Source of the DNA: Pseudofabraea citricarpa
Taxonomy: Eukaryota > Ascomycota > Leotiomycetes > Helotiales > Dermateaceae
Assembly (NCBI GenBank): GCA_029641185.1
Contig: JAPWGK010000024.1
Location: forward strand, 124,001 to 188,000
Direction: 5' to 3'
DNA length: 64,000 nucleotides
The notes beneath the pieces were generated by a model, which was given only the letters and a program-made list of their open reading frames with translations, ran no database searches and was not told the DNA's origin. Of this stretch, positions 1-11,682 are shown one piece after another; position 1 is the first letter of the stretch, and every line of letters starts with the position of its first letter. Both the position numbers and the translations under genes were made by a program.

Positions 1-541
1 TCGTCTTTGCAATGGCTAAAAGATCCTTCTTGAAAGCTTCAGTGTTGCTGCTATGATCCACCGCAGATTTCTCCAGGGCTGCTAACGCTGCCTGGCTAGC
101 TATTCTGTAGCCTTCGATGATGGTCTGCGGATGTATCTTCTTATCGACTAACTTTTCGGCTTCCCTCAGCAGCTCTGCGGCCAAAACTGTGACTGATGTT
201 GTTCCATCTCCAACCTCGTCGTCCTGCACTTTCGAGATATTGACCAGGACCTTTGCAGCAGCGTTGTCGAGCGCAATAGACTTCAGAATCGTAGCACCGT
301 CGTTTGTAACCATTATCTCACCTGTCGAAGCCGACTGTAGAATCTTGCTAGGGAGGGTCAGCTCATCATGCTAGAGTCCTACAGAAAGGGGGATTATTTA
401 CTCCATGCCCTTTGGACCTAACGTGCTCTTTACCAAATCACCAACGGCAATAGCTCCAACGAAGGCGGAAAGACGAGCATTCTCACCCTTCTCCTCGGTC
501 GTGCCATCATCGAAAATCTGAGTGGGGTTGAAAGAAGCCAT
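1..541 (-). CDS. CCT2: T-complex protein 1 subunit beta (CCT2), 5' part
   Basis: Beta subunit of the cytosolic CCT/TRiC chaperonin, which folds actin, tubulin and other proteins using ATP. The start ATG is at 541 and the gene runs off the left edge. Exon 1 is 541-402, the intron is 401-348 (GT..AG) and exon 2 is 347-1. The join restores Asp across the splice site and gives the group II chaperonin signature [20 protein letters not shown], followed by TNDGATILK and a [10 protein letters not shown] nucleotide-binding motif. The N-terminus reads [20 protein letters not shown], closely matching the known subunit beta start. Only about 160 codons of an expected 520-530 lie in the window. It is transcribed divergently from eIF3b. 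The identification as beta rather than another CCT subunit rests on the N-terminal sequence and is secure. Confidence 0.96.
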
Positions 542-935
542 ATTGAAAGATGCTGGCTGGCTGTTGACAGAAATAAAAAAGTTGACCTTGCTGTCGCGAT
601 TACAAGAGAGAGACGCGATTTTCAGCCAACCGCGCGCTAGGGCGGCTCATTAGCGAGGCCACCAAAAATTATCCCCACGACGAGGTGACAGGAAATCCCC
701 TCAGCCTGTGCCCGTTTCGCCCATTACCACGTCTGCTTGACAATTCTATTTCTTGTAAAATTACACGCAATACGCCATCGAGCCGCTGTGCAGAGCCAGC
801 CGCCTTCGAAAATTTGACGTAGTTCCGTTAGCGCATCCAAGTGGGGTCAAAATCGCACGTCGCTATCTATTTTGCACTTCCAATCCTCAAACCCCAACCC
901 ACAGCACTTTGCGACAGAACTAGACAACCGCAATC
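542..935. promoter_or_regulatory. Divergent promoter region between CCT2 and eIF3b
   Basis: The 394 bp between the two start codons must hold both promoters and both 5' leaders. The part next to CCT2 is GC-rich around 625-650. No canonical TATA box was identified, as is common for fungal housekeeping genes. The assignment rests only on gene arrangement. Confidence 0.55.
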
Positions 936-3262
936 ATGGCGCCGAGTTTCGATCACCTACCCGATCCCGAGGAGGATGATTATGATGAAGAAGAAGAGCT
1001 CGATTTTTCCGACCTACGTGAACGGTTCGAGGTACAACTCGAGCAGGGACTTGATGCTTTTGTCGTCGTGGATGGTCTGCCAGAAGTCAACGAGGATACC
1101 AAGCCCAAGCTGGTGAAGTTTCTGTTACGAAAGCTGAACGCCGTGGGGAAAGTTAAGGAGGACTCGGTTCACATGCCCATTGGAGATGATGGAAAATCCT
1201 ACAAGTATGCTGGAAATCGTTCGTACTTACAGACATGGAGCTGACTGGTGCAGGTTTGCCTTTGTCGAATACTCATCGCCTGCAGAGGCTATTGCTGCGT
1301 GCAAAGCCCTTGATATGGTTGCCCTGGATAAAAAGCATACCCTCCGAGTGAACAAATTAACAGATATCGACCGCTTCGGCAGAGAGGGTCGCATCGACGA
1401 GAAATACAACCCTCCCAAGATCGAGGATTTCAGCGAGAAGGAGCATTTGAGGTCATGGCTAGCAGACCCAAGTGGTCGTGGGCGCGACCAATTTGTCATG
1501 TACAAGGACAACGGAGTGGCAGTTTACTGGAACAACGAAAAGGATACCCCAGAGACCATTGTGGATAGACAACACTGGACCGAGTCCTTCGTACAATGGT
1601 CGCCACAGGGAACTTTCTTGACCTCGATGCATCAGCAGGGTGTGCAGCTTTGGGGTGGACCGTCATGGACCCGACAGAAGCGTTTCGCTCATCCTTTTGT
1701 TAACTTGGTGGACTTCTCCCCCGGAGAAAAATACCTTACAACTTGGTCAAACCGCCCCATTTCAATTCCTGAGGACGGCCACCCAGCACTTTCGATCGAT
1801 GATGATGGAATGAACTACGTAATTTGGGACATCGAGACTGGAAAGCCTCTTAGATCCTTCGCCAACCTCGATCTACCAAGCAACACTACTGACGAAGCTG
1901 GCCAGCCTGTAAAGCGCAAGATTCAATGGCCAGCATTCAAGTGGTCTGCGGATGACAAGTATGTTGCAAGAATTACACACGGTGTTTCCATTTCTGTTTA
2001 CGAGCTTCCACGTATGGGTCTCTTGGAGAAGAAGCCAATCAAGATCGAGGGTGTTATGGATTTCGAATGGGCACCAGCCACGCCAAATCGTGAGGGTGTT
2101 AAGACATACGAGCAGCTCTTCTGCTACTGGACCCCAGAAATTGGCAGCAACCCAGCAAAGGTAGCTCTCATGAGCGTACCTTCAAAGGAAGTTGTCCGAA
2201 CCCTCAATCTATTCAGCGTTACAGATGCCAAGCTCCACTGGCAGTCGGATGCCTCATTCTTGTGCGTGAAGGTCGATCGTCACTCCAAGTCAAAGAAGTC
2301 CTTGGCCACAAGTCTAGAAATTTTCCGTGTACGAGAGAAGGGTGTTCCAGTTGAGGTCGTCGACTCCATCAAGGATACAGTCATTAACTTCGCTTGGGAG
2401 CCAAAGGGTGACAGATTCGTCATCATCACAACTGCAGAGGTTGTTGCAGCTACTGCCGTTCCCCCGAAGACTTCCGTTGCGTTTTACTGCCCAGAGAAAG
2501 TCAAGGGCAACCAAGTTGGAAACTTCAAGCATCTTCGAACATACGATAAAAAGAACAGCAATGCCATTTACTGGTCTCCAAAGGGCCGATTTGTAATTGT
2601 GGCAACCGTCCACTCCCAGATCAGCTCCGAGATGGAATTCTACGACATGGATTTCGAGGGCGAGAAGCCTGAAAGCGACAAGGACCTAACTGCCAACTTA
2701 CAGCTCATGAACACTGCTGAGCATTACGGTGTTACTGATATTGACTGGGATCCTACCGGAAGATTCGTGGCAACCAGCGCCAGTGTCTGGAAGCACACTG
2801 TGGGTTTTCTTTCCTATGTTTTTTGAGGCAATGCTAATTCTTAAATAGATGGAGAACGGTTACCACTTGTACGATTTCAAGGGTGAGCAGTTACGCGAAG
2901 AGCCAGTTGAGAAATTCAAGCAATGGATCTGGCGTCCAAGACCACCAACGCTTCTTACCAAGGAAGAGCAAAAGCAAATCCGCAAGAATCTTCGCGAGTA
3001 CAGCAAAGTCTTCGAGCAAGAAGATCAAGACCGTGGTGCATCAGCAGATGCTGCAGTTGTCGAGAACAGGCGCAGACTATTGGATGAGTGGCTTGCATGG
3101 AGAGCGGGAGTTGAGGAGGATCTCAAGACTGAGAAGGACATCCTTGGCCTGCCAGAAGATCCACTCACGGCACTTCTCGGCAAGGTTGACGACTCGGAGA
3201 CCCAAGTCATCGAGGAGATCGTCGAAGAGATCGTCGAGGAGACTGAGGAGATCATTCCATGA
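936..3262 (+). CDS. PRT1: Translation initiation factor eIF3 subunit b (PRT1)
   Basis: Scaffold subunit of the eIF3 complex, which loads mRNA and initiator tRNA onto the 40S ribosome in the cytosol. Exons are 936-1204, 1254-2799 and 2849-3262, giving 742 aa, the usual fungal length. Both introns are 49 nt with GT..AG ends, and splicing joins GDDGKSYK to FAFVEYSSP and SASVWKHT to [10 protein letters not shown]. Visible domains are an acidic N-terminus ([13 protein letters not shown]), an RRM at about residues 40-137 ([19 protein letters not shown] to [12 protein letters not shown]), a WD40-type beta-propeller at about 180-640, and a C-terminal helical segment with [17 protein letters not shown], the part that binds other eIF3 subunits in known homologues. 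The ATG at 936 is chosen because it starts the conserved acidic leader. Nothing looks broken. Confidence 0.97.
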
Positions 3263-4456
3263 GTATTTATTGCATAGATTGTGTTTTCCCATCTTTGTTT
3301 TTAATGTTTCATGGGGGGGCTGGAGTCGCTGAATTGCATTTGGGCTATGATACGAGAAAATTAAGGAATTGAACCGAACCGATGAATCCATTCATCTATA
3401 CATTGATTCTCCTTCTATTTTGGTAGAATAGCTGGGTCCAGATAGAAAGAAAGCAGATGCACAGCGCAGTGCTGAATTCCAAAGAAAAGAAACGAAGGAA
3501 GTTCTGAATGTAGCTATGAATTCATCCATCTTTGACGGGTTTGCATGCGCGTGCCTCGTTGAGATTCAAGCCAAACTTGAACTAACCTATAGTTTTTGCA
3601 CCAATCCCATCGAAATGCAAACAACATCAAAAGACAGGCGTTGGTTATCGTAACATAGCACCTTATCACACAGGCATAGGTATATAAGTAACATACATAC
3701 ATCAAGCCAGGCAAAAACAACAAGTACTTATACTGCCACTAACATGTTCGTCGTATCCAGGCTTCAGTTTCTTATCTTTACTTAGATCCTCAGGACAAGA
3801 CAGCCTTGAGCTCTGAGCGGGAAGCTATACGGTTATTTTTTATTCTTCGATATCGTAACACGAATAAGGTAGACCCAATACCCAAGAAATGGAAGAAAGA
3901 GATACATTGGGAACGAAGAAAAAACGATCTTTCATATTTCTAATTCTACCCTCTTATTTTAATCACGTTTAACCGAAGTGATGCCTACTTTGCAGCTGTG
4001 GGAGATAGGGGTTTGATCATTCGGCCTCGAATGCTATTTAACTACCTAGGTAACCTTTGAACGAATAATAAGATAATAACCAGAAGAAAAATATTCTCAT
4101 TGCAGCACTTGTACGATTAGGTGTTAGGATTAGTCCAGTGATATTCAAGGAAATAGTAAGAAGGCGATTATTTAAGGTTAAGTGTGAGACGGATTGACGG
4201 ATTTCGCTAACTGCTGTAGCAACCATGTAATCTCTCAATATAACTAATATACATATTTTGAATCAAATTCGGAGGTTGATTTAAAGAAATAAATTTAGTT
4301 GGTGTTAGCGTAGATAACATGGTTGGAAGAGGCGTGAAGACAAAGATTAGAACCTGGGAAAATAATATTGAACAAAACTATAATCTAGGATCGACATTTT
4401 TCTAGACCCTTTTATGAAACGGAGACTCAACATGACGGGATACTACTCCCAGCGCT
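3263..4456. other. Convergent intergenic region, no gene seen
   Basis: This 1.2-kb stretch lies between the 3' ends of eIF3b (plus) and the SRPK-like kinase (minus). It is AT-rich with stops in all frames. The short open frames at 3514-3723 and 4038-4238 show no recognisable motif. It presumably holds the two 3' UTRs. Confidence 0.7.
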
Positions 4457-5984
4457 TTAAGATCTCTCTCTAAGCCAAGGATGGTGATAAGCCTGCCCGG
4501 AGGTGAGCCGCTCCTCCGGGAGCCAGCAGAGCAAACATTGGACAAAGCTGAGGAATTGGTCCTTATCGTCTCCCGCCAGAGTATTGGCAAGAGACTCTAA
4601 TGTCTTCCCGGTAGGTAAGGGGATGGGACCCTTCCATTTGCCTAGATCAAGCAAGTTCGTTAGGACGGGCAGGCAGGGTAATTTTAGGGCCTGCTGCATC
4701 TGACACTTACCGTCTTCATTCCAGTACTTGCTTGTTTCCTTGCTCCTGTTTAGAAATTCGGGTGGTGGTGGACCAAGGAGGGCGGTCATCGTTGCAAGAT
4801 GGTGGGCATCATTCCGCTCCTCAGATTCGTGGTCGTAGACGCAGAAGAGACTTTCGCGTTCGAGAAGATCCCAGGCCTAGAGTAAAAGAGGAGTCAGCCC
4901 CAAAAATAGAACTATAAGGAGGGAATATTCTATACTAAGAGTCCTATACTCCAGATATCTACGGCATTTCCCCATTCCATATTAAGAATGACCTCAGGTG
5001 CTCGATACGGCACCGGCATAGCTTTCCCTTTATGCTTATTACCGATACGTGCTTGTCCTAAGTCGCAGATAGTAAGCGATCCTGCACCTCCTAGCATATA
5101 TCGAGAGACGTAGATGATAGTATCGCCGACCTGCTTCCTCGCCGATGGCTTATGGATCTCGTCGTCTTCTACTTTAGAGAGGACTGAATCGTTTGTAATA
5201 GCAATAAGCAAATTATCCGAGTGGAGGTCTTGTTTGCTAGTCAGATGGGAGCTCTCCGCCGGCGCTACTAGGCTAGGTAGGTACTTACCAGTATGGATCA
5301 CGTCTGCCTCATGCAGAAAGTTTAGCCCAGTTAGTATCTGGTCGAGAGCGCCTATAACGAGGGTCTGCTGGAAGATCCCATTCTTCTGTATTTCCTGCAG
5401 AGTTCTCAAACTCATGCCTAGAGGCGTCATAACAAAAACATCGTGTTCACTATTGCGGCTCTTCACTTTAAATGAATCTTCTAGCCGTCGGATATGTTCT
5501 CGGCCTGAGTGCTCTCTAGTGACGCTAGCCAAGTGGCGATAGACCTCGAGCTCCTGATTATGTTTCAGAGTATTGACATGCACCTTTAGCACCCAGTATA
5601 ACCGTTCTCTTGGCCGAAGGTAAAGATATTTAGCAAATCGGGCGATTAGATTAGAAGGAAGCAAGTATACCTGAGATCATGGCATAACCATACGGTCGAG
5701 CTCGTACCGTAGCCGAGCTTAGCAACTACCTGGTAGCGATCCTCAATAACCGCACCGATGCGCATGGGATAATAGTCATCGTGGTTGTAGAATGGCAGTC
5801 GCTCCTCTTCTACTTTTTGAGACGGGTCGATGACCTCGAATCCGCTCGACGGGAACTCGCGTGGTAGGAGTGTCGCTGGGCTGGAGTATTTTTGTGAGGC
5901 CTTGGTGGACTGCGAAAGTAGAGCAGATGAATAGAGGGAAACCCGCGGCGAGGGAAGCGGGCGAGAGAGCCGCCTTGCGAACAT
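4457..5984 (-). CDS. SRPK-like Ser/Thr protein kinase
   Basis: Protein kinase of the SR-protein-kinase-like group that is strongly expanded in filamentous ascomycetes. Five exons: 5984-5671, 5608-5289, 5228-4936, 4876-4711 and 4641-4457, giving 425 aa. All introns are 59-69 nt and GT..AG, and every join restores a kinase motif. Visible motifs are the glycine loop LGYGTSSTVWLCHD, Lys113 in WVLKV, the catalytic loop HTDLHSDN (Asp212, Asn217), the metal-binding DLG (Asp267) and the YRAPEVIL APE motif, then DIWSIGLLAWDL and a C-terminal HPWL. The Lys normally two residues after the catalytic Asp (HTDLK) is His214. The N-terminal 60 residues are Ser/Arg-rich and could be a mitochondrial presequence. 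The large insert typical of true SRPKs is absent. The substrate cannot be inferred. It sits beside an AT-rich decayed region. Confidence 0.88.
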
Positions 5985-8937
5985 ATTTGCGAAGTGGACT
6001 CTCTATACTTTGGTGTCTGCCAGCCGACCTTTTTCTAACGCAACATCTGTCACGTGTACCAGGCTCCCTGTGTTGTCCCAGTTCGGCGCACACCCCATTC
6101 AACAAAGGGCTGTAGGCAAACCCAGCATGTTCAATCCAGTATGCAGACCATCATTCAGGGCGACCCAAATCGAAATGGACCAGTCATTCATTAATGCCCA
6201 TCCACATTATCCACCTCAATCGAACATAATCATACCATTAGCCTAGCCCAGCCGCCAATACAACTATGTTTACAAGGAATGGGTGCGCGAAACATTTTTG
6301 CAAGATCAATGCTTGCAGGCTAAGCCAGCGTTGAAGCCAACCAAATCACATGTAGGATATCAAACAAATGTGAGCTTGAAGGTTTGACTCAAGATAACAG
6401 GATGTAGCGCGGCTGCGCGGGGAATCAAGTATATGATTAAGAAATCCACAAAATTTTATTATAGAATAATTGGAGCGTATTAGCCCTTGTTGGATAAGCT
6501 ATCAGAAACAGGGAGGTTTCCGTAAGCAATGGGTGAAATATGAGAACATAATATCCCTAACCTATAGATCACGATAACTGGCTTTGGGCTTGGCCGTGGA
6601 CTTGCCTATCCTCTAGAGAAGCTACCGATCCCAAACCTGCGACTACTAAAACAGGGGCCGAGCTTATAACGCAATGAGCGGGTGAAAGAGAGGAAGAGAC
6701 TCTATTTATAATAACATGCTAACTGCTACTAATAGTAGCAGAAGGGGATACTAATAGGTCTATTACAAGAGATGAGATGAGGAGACGTTATACAAGTACG
6801 CAAAAGGCTGATTGAAAATTTGAAATTCTCCCCGTGCAGAAACAATAGAAAATGCTACATAATAGCTATAATCGCCACGGTATAACACTAAACGTTATTT
6901 ATTTCTGAGAGGTCCTGATAATAAAGATAGAGTTTACCAAGCAGCAAGCCCTCAGCTTTCGCTATAGCCTCATCTCTTCTCTTCCTTAAGAACAACGAAC
7001 AATTGCTAACCTCTACTATAACTCCAGATTCGCGTCGTAGATTTTATATCGATTTGAAAATGCAGAGTTTGGAGATCTGCAGAGTTGATTCGACGCCTCT
7101 AACGCGTTGAGCGCGAAGTCAAGTTTGTTTTTTCTGATATCTTTATAACCTCTTTTCTATAACTCCCTTTCACGACTAACCTCAAATTCCGTTATAGCTA
7201 AAGGCGTTGATCGAGACCCTAAATCTCGGCAGCAGCAGAAGCACCGAGCTTCTGTGTTATATTAACACGGTAACAAACAAAGAGTAACCTCGTAACGACA
7301 TCAAGCGCCCGGGGAAATATATCTAGCTCTCTGCTCGATGTTGTTTAAAGTCTTTTCTCTTTTAAGAGTAATATTTAATAAATCCTTATACTTTACCTTG
7401 AACGCAAAACCATAGTATATAGCAATAGATTTCCAATTGTTATCCTTCCAAATCCTCTCCCTTTGTTGTAACAAGTGATAACAAGAGCTAATCTGTAGAG
7501 TGATAGGAAGGCTGCTAACGGTCCAAGAGTGGATAAACTTATCATGATCGAGCAGCGGAAAGAAACCGTAGGATAACAATCGTCGGTGTTCAAACCCACT
7601 CCGCGGCCCCCTCTTTTTTTGTTTTGTTTAATAGGTATAGCCCACAGTGCTTATAACAGAGTAATCATTTATCACTGCATAATAACCACAAAATCTATAG
7701 AACTTCAGCATTTATTTCTCTCACACAATCTTCTGCCTATAGAGCTTTCGTCCGTAGATCCACCCCTGGCATATTTGCAAATGGTAATAGGGATATATAA
7801 GAAAACAGCAGCAAAAGAAAAAGAATGTTTTTCTGGATGTTTTCTGCTCGAGTCGCTTTACTCACTGCCGTATAATTCTGAGGACCTGCCTTTCGAATGG
7901 TTCCAACTTCACTGTAAGTTAGAACGAACTCGGAGATTGCTTAATGCCCCTAACCTTGAAGAAAGCATCTGGTTTGATGGACAACGAGGACGGCCTTCCG
8001 ATGGGAGAGGCGAAGGCGTTAGTAGTATTTGTATAGGTAACCTTATAAGAGCCATTAGGCTAAGCTGCCAACTACCCATTGTTTGAGCTGCTTGTTGATA
8101 GTAACTTGCTTAGTTAAACATCTAAATGCTCGAGCTAAGCGAGTTCCTAGATGTCTGCCCATTGCCGTTCTCCCTCTTAACCTGCCTCTCGATCCCCCTC
8201 TCGACCTTCCTCTGCACCTCCTCTCTCTCGATATCCCCAGCGAACTTCCCCTCGGACCCTCTCGATCCTCTTCCACTCAGCGCCTTGCCACTCCTATACA
8301 ACGTCACTCTCGATATCCTCCCGACCCCCCGGCCCTACCATAGGTGATATCTGATCTTAATCATATAAGAAATGCCGAAACAACACCTACATAACGTTTA
8401 TATCATTCGAAGTTAAGCTCTCTGTACGATTTAAGAATCGACCCTAGGCAGATGTATTATTCGGATATCACGATGCAAATAACTCTCTATGCCAACCCCG
8501 ATTCCTCCAAGTCCGGTGTCAGTCTTTGCTGTACCAAACACAACCTTCTCCTATATCTTGGTATGCCAGATACTGTCTGTCAAGAGATAATAGCCACTCT
8601 ATTCTCGAGTATATAAGCATTCAATTAACGTCAACTCGTCGCAGCTCTAATCTGACCAGACCTGGCATCAGATTAGCTAACAAGAGCATAATATGAAGCC
8701 CAATTATAGCGACAGATTAGACGAACGGAGCAATTACACTGAACGAGCAAAAGACATCGCTATTGCCTTGCTATTAGAAAAGTTTTCCTCAATCTGATAG
8801 AAGGGTCTTAGCCGAGCTCTCAAGCCTGCTCATTATACAAGAGATCGTCAACACCGTGGATGTGGGCAGAGGTGGAGCTCGCGTGAGATAAGGAAGACAA
8901 ATAAGGAAGATATAAGCGTGGCTGGCCGAGTTAAGCT
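5985..8937. other. Gene-poor AT-rich region, probably decayed sequence
   Basis: About 3 kb without a supportable gene. From about 6380 to 7600 it is markedly AT-rich with many TA steps, as expected of old C-to-T-mutated (RIP-like) repeats, but no transposon domain could be recognised. From about 8140 to 8340 it is pyrimidine-rich with a recurring CTCTCGAT motif at irregular spacing. An open stretch at 7781-8086 starts with ATG (101 codons) but has no recognisable domain. Confidence 0.55.
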
Positions 8938-9666
8938 TCAAAGCTCGCGATAATAATCCGCGGGATGATCATAGTAGTAGTTCTCTTCCGGTTCCCTCTC
9001 ATGTTCCCCAAACCCATCCATCAGAGCTTTCACAGGCTCGCAATCCTCCGGGTTTGCATAATACACGGCGCCCACCCTCTCCATAGCCTTGCATCGTTCC
9101 TCCATCGTATAAGCATTCCTCCAGCCAACGAGAGCGAACCCAAGATCGTCCCAGTTACTCCTCCGTATGACCCAAACTCCTCCATCTTCAGGCCATCCGA
9201 GGACAAGTGCCTCTCTCTCCTTCGCTGACATGGGGCTCGTTTTCCCGATAACCGCCCAATCATAGCTCCAATAGTCGTGCCACCATTTCCCGCCCGTCAG
9301 GCGCAGTCGGCGACAAAACTTATCTTCTTCATCAGCATCAGAAGAGCGAGGGGTTGCTTCGAATCGTGACAAGTGAAGGAAGTCAAGCTCGACGCTGCTA
9401 AGGTGCCGGTTTATGATGATGCCTCCAACGCTCGGCCAGCACATGACTGTGTTCCAGCCTCCCAGGCCGTTCAGTTCAACTCGTTCGGTAGGTTCATCGC
9501 CGAATGGTACATCCACAGGTGGAGCAAAGGCGCCGCTTTCCTCTTGTATTGGGCCGTAGTTTAAGACGAGGGGAGTAGTAGCATACTTGAAGACAGATAT
9601 CGCGCCGATGACAGCGAGAATAAGTGTACTGAATAGGATGATCTTTCTTTGAAATCGACATTTCAT
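8938..9666 (-). CDS. Hypothetical single-pass membrane or secreted protein
   Basis: Intronless 242-aa frame beginning at the ATG at 9666. Residues 9-28 form a hydrophobic segment after a basic start (MKCRFQRK), so the protein is either a type II signal-anchored membrane protein or secreted. The remainder is soluble, acidic and rich in Trp and Tyr, with stretches such as LGGWNTVMCWPSVGG, GGKWWHDYWSYDW and VLGWPEDGGVWVIRRS, and a C-terminus rich in Glu, Tyr and Asp. I do not recognise a named domain. The amino-acid make-up (many Trp, few low-complexity runs) and the clean frame support a real gene rather than chance. It lies alone between decayed stretches. Function unknown; a role at the cell surface or in the Golgi lumen is only an inference from the N-terminal anchor. 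Confidence 0.75.
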   Translation of the reverse strand: MKCRFQRKIILFSTLILAVIGAISVFKYATTPLVLNYGPIQEESGAFAPPVDVPFGDEPTERVELNGLGGWNTVMCWPSVGGIIINRHLSSVELDFLHLSRFEATPRSSDADEEDKFCRRLRLTGGKWWHDYWSYDWAVIGKTSPMSAKEREALVLGWPEDGGVWVIRRSNWDDLGFALVGWRNAYTMEERCKAMERVGAVYYANPEDCEPVKALMDGFGEHEREPEENYYYDHPADYYREL

Positions 9667-10022
9667 GATTGCTGCTGTGTGTGTAGAGAAAATAGAAGAA
9701 AATGGAAATTAGGCACGGCATCATTTGGGAAGCAACAAATTCGAGCCAGCTGGTTGACAGGTACAAGTGGCCTGAGTAGTGCGGCCGCAATATTCGATAT
9801 TGCCAGCGCTTGCAGGGTATCTCGCTTAATATAGGAATTCAACAACCATCTGCATTCAATCGATAACCAACTCCATTCATGAGCCAATGATACTCGACAA
9901 TCAACTACAAATTATTGGGCTGACGTCTTAGAACCTGCATCGTTCGGTTTTCCTCTGCACCGTGCCGCAAACCCATACTATGCCTCTCATTTCGGTCATC
10001 TTTGTAATGTCCTGCCCTTCCA
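9667..10022. other. Intergenic region, nothing recognised
   Basis: Upstream region of the minus-strand hypothetical gene and upstream flank of the spherulin-like relic. An ATG at 9980 opens a short frame with a hydrophobic start (MPLISVIFVMSC) that is out of frame with the relic downstream. It could be a remnant of its signal-peptide exon, but no convincing splice pair joins them. Confidence 0.5.
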
Positions 10023-10058
10023 AGTCAGCAATTCCGCCAGAATATCGCAACCTTTTTT

Positions 10059-10961
10059 GTGCCGGACACCGCCAATGCAATGCTCCTTCTTGGAGCTATC
10101 CTTCAAATTGATGATCCGGCATGTACTGTTCTGAATGTATCCCCAAGTGAGTGCATCTCGCAGCTTGGCAACATCATCACTGGCTGTGATTCGAATTCAG
10201 CCAGCAGAAAGTATGGCGGAGTCAGTGCCACCGGATGCGTCTCTTGGGCAGCGGCCATCAGTGGTACACGGTCTGCGGTAAAAGATCTAGATGCACCGTT
10301 CTCTTGTTCCTGGTTGGTCTCGGACGACTCCTTGGATTGTGCTTGCACAGACGGGGGGCTGTACCCTCTCCTGGACGAAAATTGTGGCTATATTTCATCC
10401 CCAAACCCAACAAGCTCAGGGTAGCAAATTGCAGTTGCGTCATATACCAACCCGCTTGGAGATCCGGCTGCGTGGCAACGTCTGATCTCGTACGACTCGG
10501 GAAAGCATAGCGTACTGGTTGCCAATGTCTTAAATGGTCCAGATTATGTGGTTGATGTATCCTGGAGTTCGGTAATACAGCAGGCTGCTAGCTCAGGCAA
10601 GACAGTCCTTGGCTATGTTCGGACTGGTTACCTTGCGGTGAGCCAGCAACAATTCAAGACGCGACTAGGCTCGGGTGATCCTGCAGACTAGGCTTCGAAA
10701 ATTGAGCAAGATGTCGACAAGTGGTTCGAGCTGTATCCCATTACCATCGGTGGCATATTTTTCGACGAAGGCTGGCCAAAATGTGGCCTTAACAACATCT
10801 ACTCTGACCTTTACGCTCATATCAATGCTTATACCAACCGTAAACATCCTGGGGCATCCACCGTGCTCAACCCTGGCTCCACCATAGCCCAATGCTACGA
10901 AGATACCATGGATACTTTGTTGACATTCGAGAGCAGCTACGAGACCTACACCTCATTGTGA
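10059..10961 (+). pseudogene. Spherulation-specific family 4 (spherulin-4-like) relic
   Basis: One reading frame runs from about 10059 to the TGA at 10959-10961 but is broken by TAG at 10422-10424 and TAG at 10689-10691. The frame's first 120 codons are Cys-rich (SPSECISQLGNIITGCD, CSWLVSDDSLDCACTDGG). After the first stop comes a spherulin-4-like domain: SYTNPLGDPAAWQRLIS, then TVLGYVRTGYLAVS, then after the second stop IEQDVDKWFELYPITIGGIF with FFDEGW, and TLLTFESSYETY. The family comprises secreted fungal and slime-mould proteins of unknown activity. The second stop replaces a position usually Trp in this family (from memory). No in-frame ATG lies near the left end, and the domain's C-terminal part is missing. 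Two stops and no start argue for a dead gene, although unseen introns around the stops cannot be fully excluded. Confidence 0.72.
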
Positions 10962-11229
10962 TGATAGCCCGCAGCAGCCAGGTGGCTCCTTTTGATTGGG
11001 AACTAGCAAATGCTCTTTACCTCTAAGTAGGTCTGCCTGGAAGGTTTTATACTTATATCTACACATTTTAATTACACAAGGAGCTTTGGATCGGCTGCCG
11101 TTCTGGTGGCTAGCATCAGTTAGAGCAGAGATGTGGCTGTTCTTGGTTTTGGTATGGACATTATGCTTTTTGCGTTCAAGCAATCTTGATCTTCTTTGGT
11201 GAAGGACTTGTAGATGACGATAGATCTGT

Positions 11230-11682
11230 TTGGCTTGGAGGATGTTGGTAGCTTCAGTCGGAACGAATGGATGGCGAGATCTAGTCTTGGACATTGTTGA
11301 TGTGCTTGCAGGGATGTCTTGTTGGTCAAGCCTAACCACTTCATCTTCCTTGATCACAAGTAGACCGACGTCCACAACTACTACAGCATCAGCAACTATC
11401 GAATCCTCTTCTGTTGTACCCAACCTACCGGGATCAGTATGCATCGAAGGGTCTGGCGCCAACAACTACGAAGGTCTATGCAGCTATTGTTGCAACTTTG
11501 GATATTTTCCGACTGCAATATGTTCCTGTTAGGCCTACAGGGCACAAATCTATCCACCAGCTGCGACCTGGCCTTTTAGATATCCTGCTCCTGGGCATGA
11601 TTATTCCTACTTAGGTCTTTGTGACTTGACTTGCAACCATGGCTACTGTCGCCCTAGGGCATGTACTTACACGAAGCCCTGA
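11230..11682 (+). pseudogene. Relic of a Cys-rich C-terminal repeat domain (GLC..C..GYC type)
   Basis: One frame with a Ser/Thr-rich linker (TSTTTTASATIESSS) followed by two related Cys-rich units: YEGLCSYCCNFGYFP and, after an in-frame TAG at 11530-11532, YLGLCDLTCNHGYCRP, ending in TGA at 11680-11682. Such paired GLCxxxCxxGYCP units are found at the C-terminus of fungal GH71 alpha-1,3-glucanases and some chitinase-like proteins (recalled, not searched). No catalytic domain is visible upstream. The TAG, the missing catalytic part and replaced positions (Phe for Cys in GYF) mark it as a fragment. It may or may not belong to the same ancestral gene as the spherulin-like relic 270 bp upstream. 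Confidence 0.6.

Noticed and set aside
7586..8086. 166-codon open frame on the plus strand
   Set aside because: It begins with GTG, the first ATG is at 7781, and neither part shows a recognisable motif. It lies in AT-rich decayed sequence, so it is not called a gene.
10953..11465. 170-codon minus-strand frame across the relic region
   Set aside because: It overlaps the antisense of the Cys-rich relic's Ser/Thr linker and shows basic low-information sequence with no motif.
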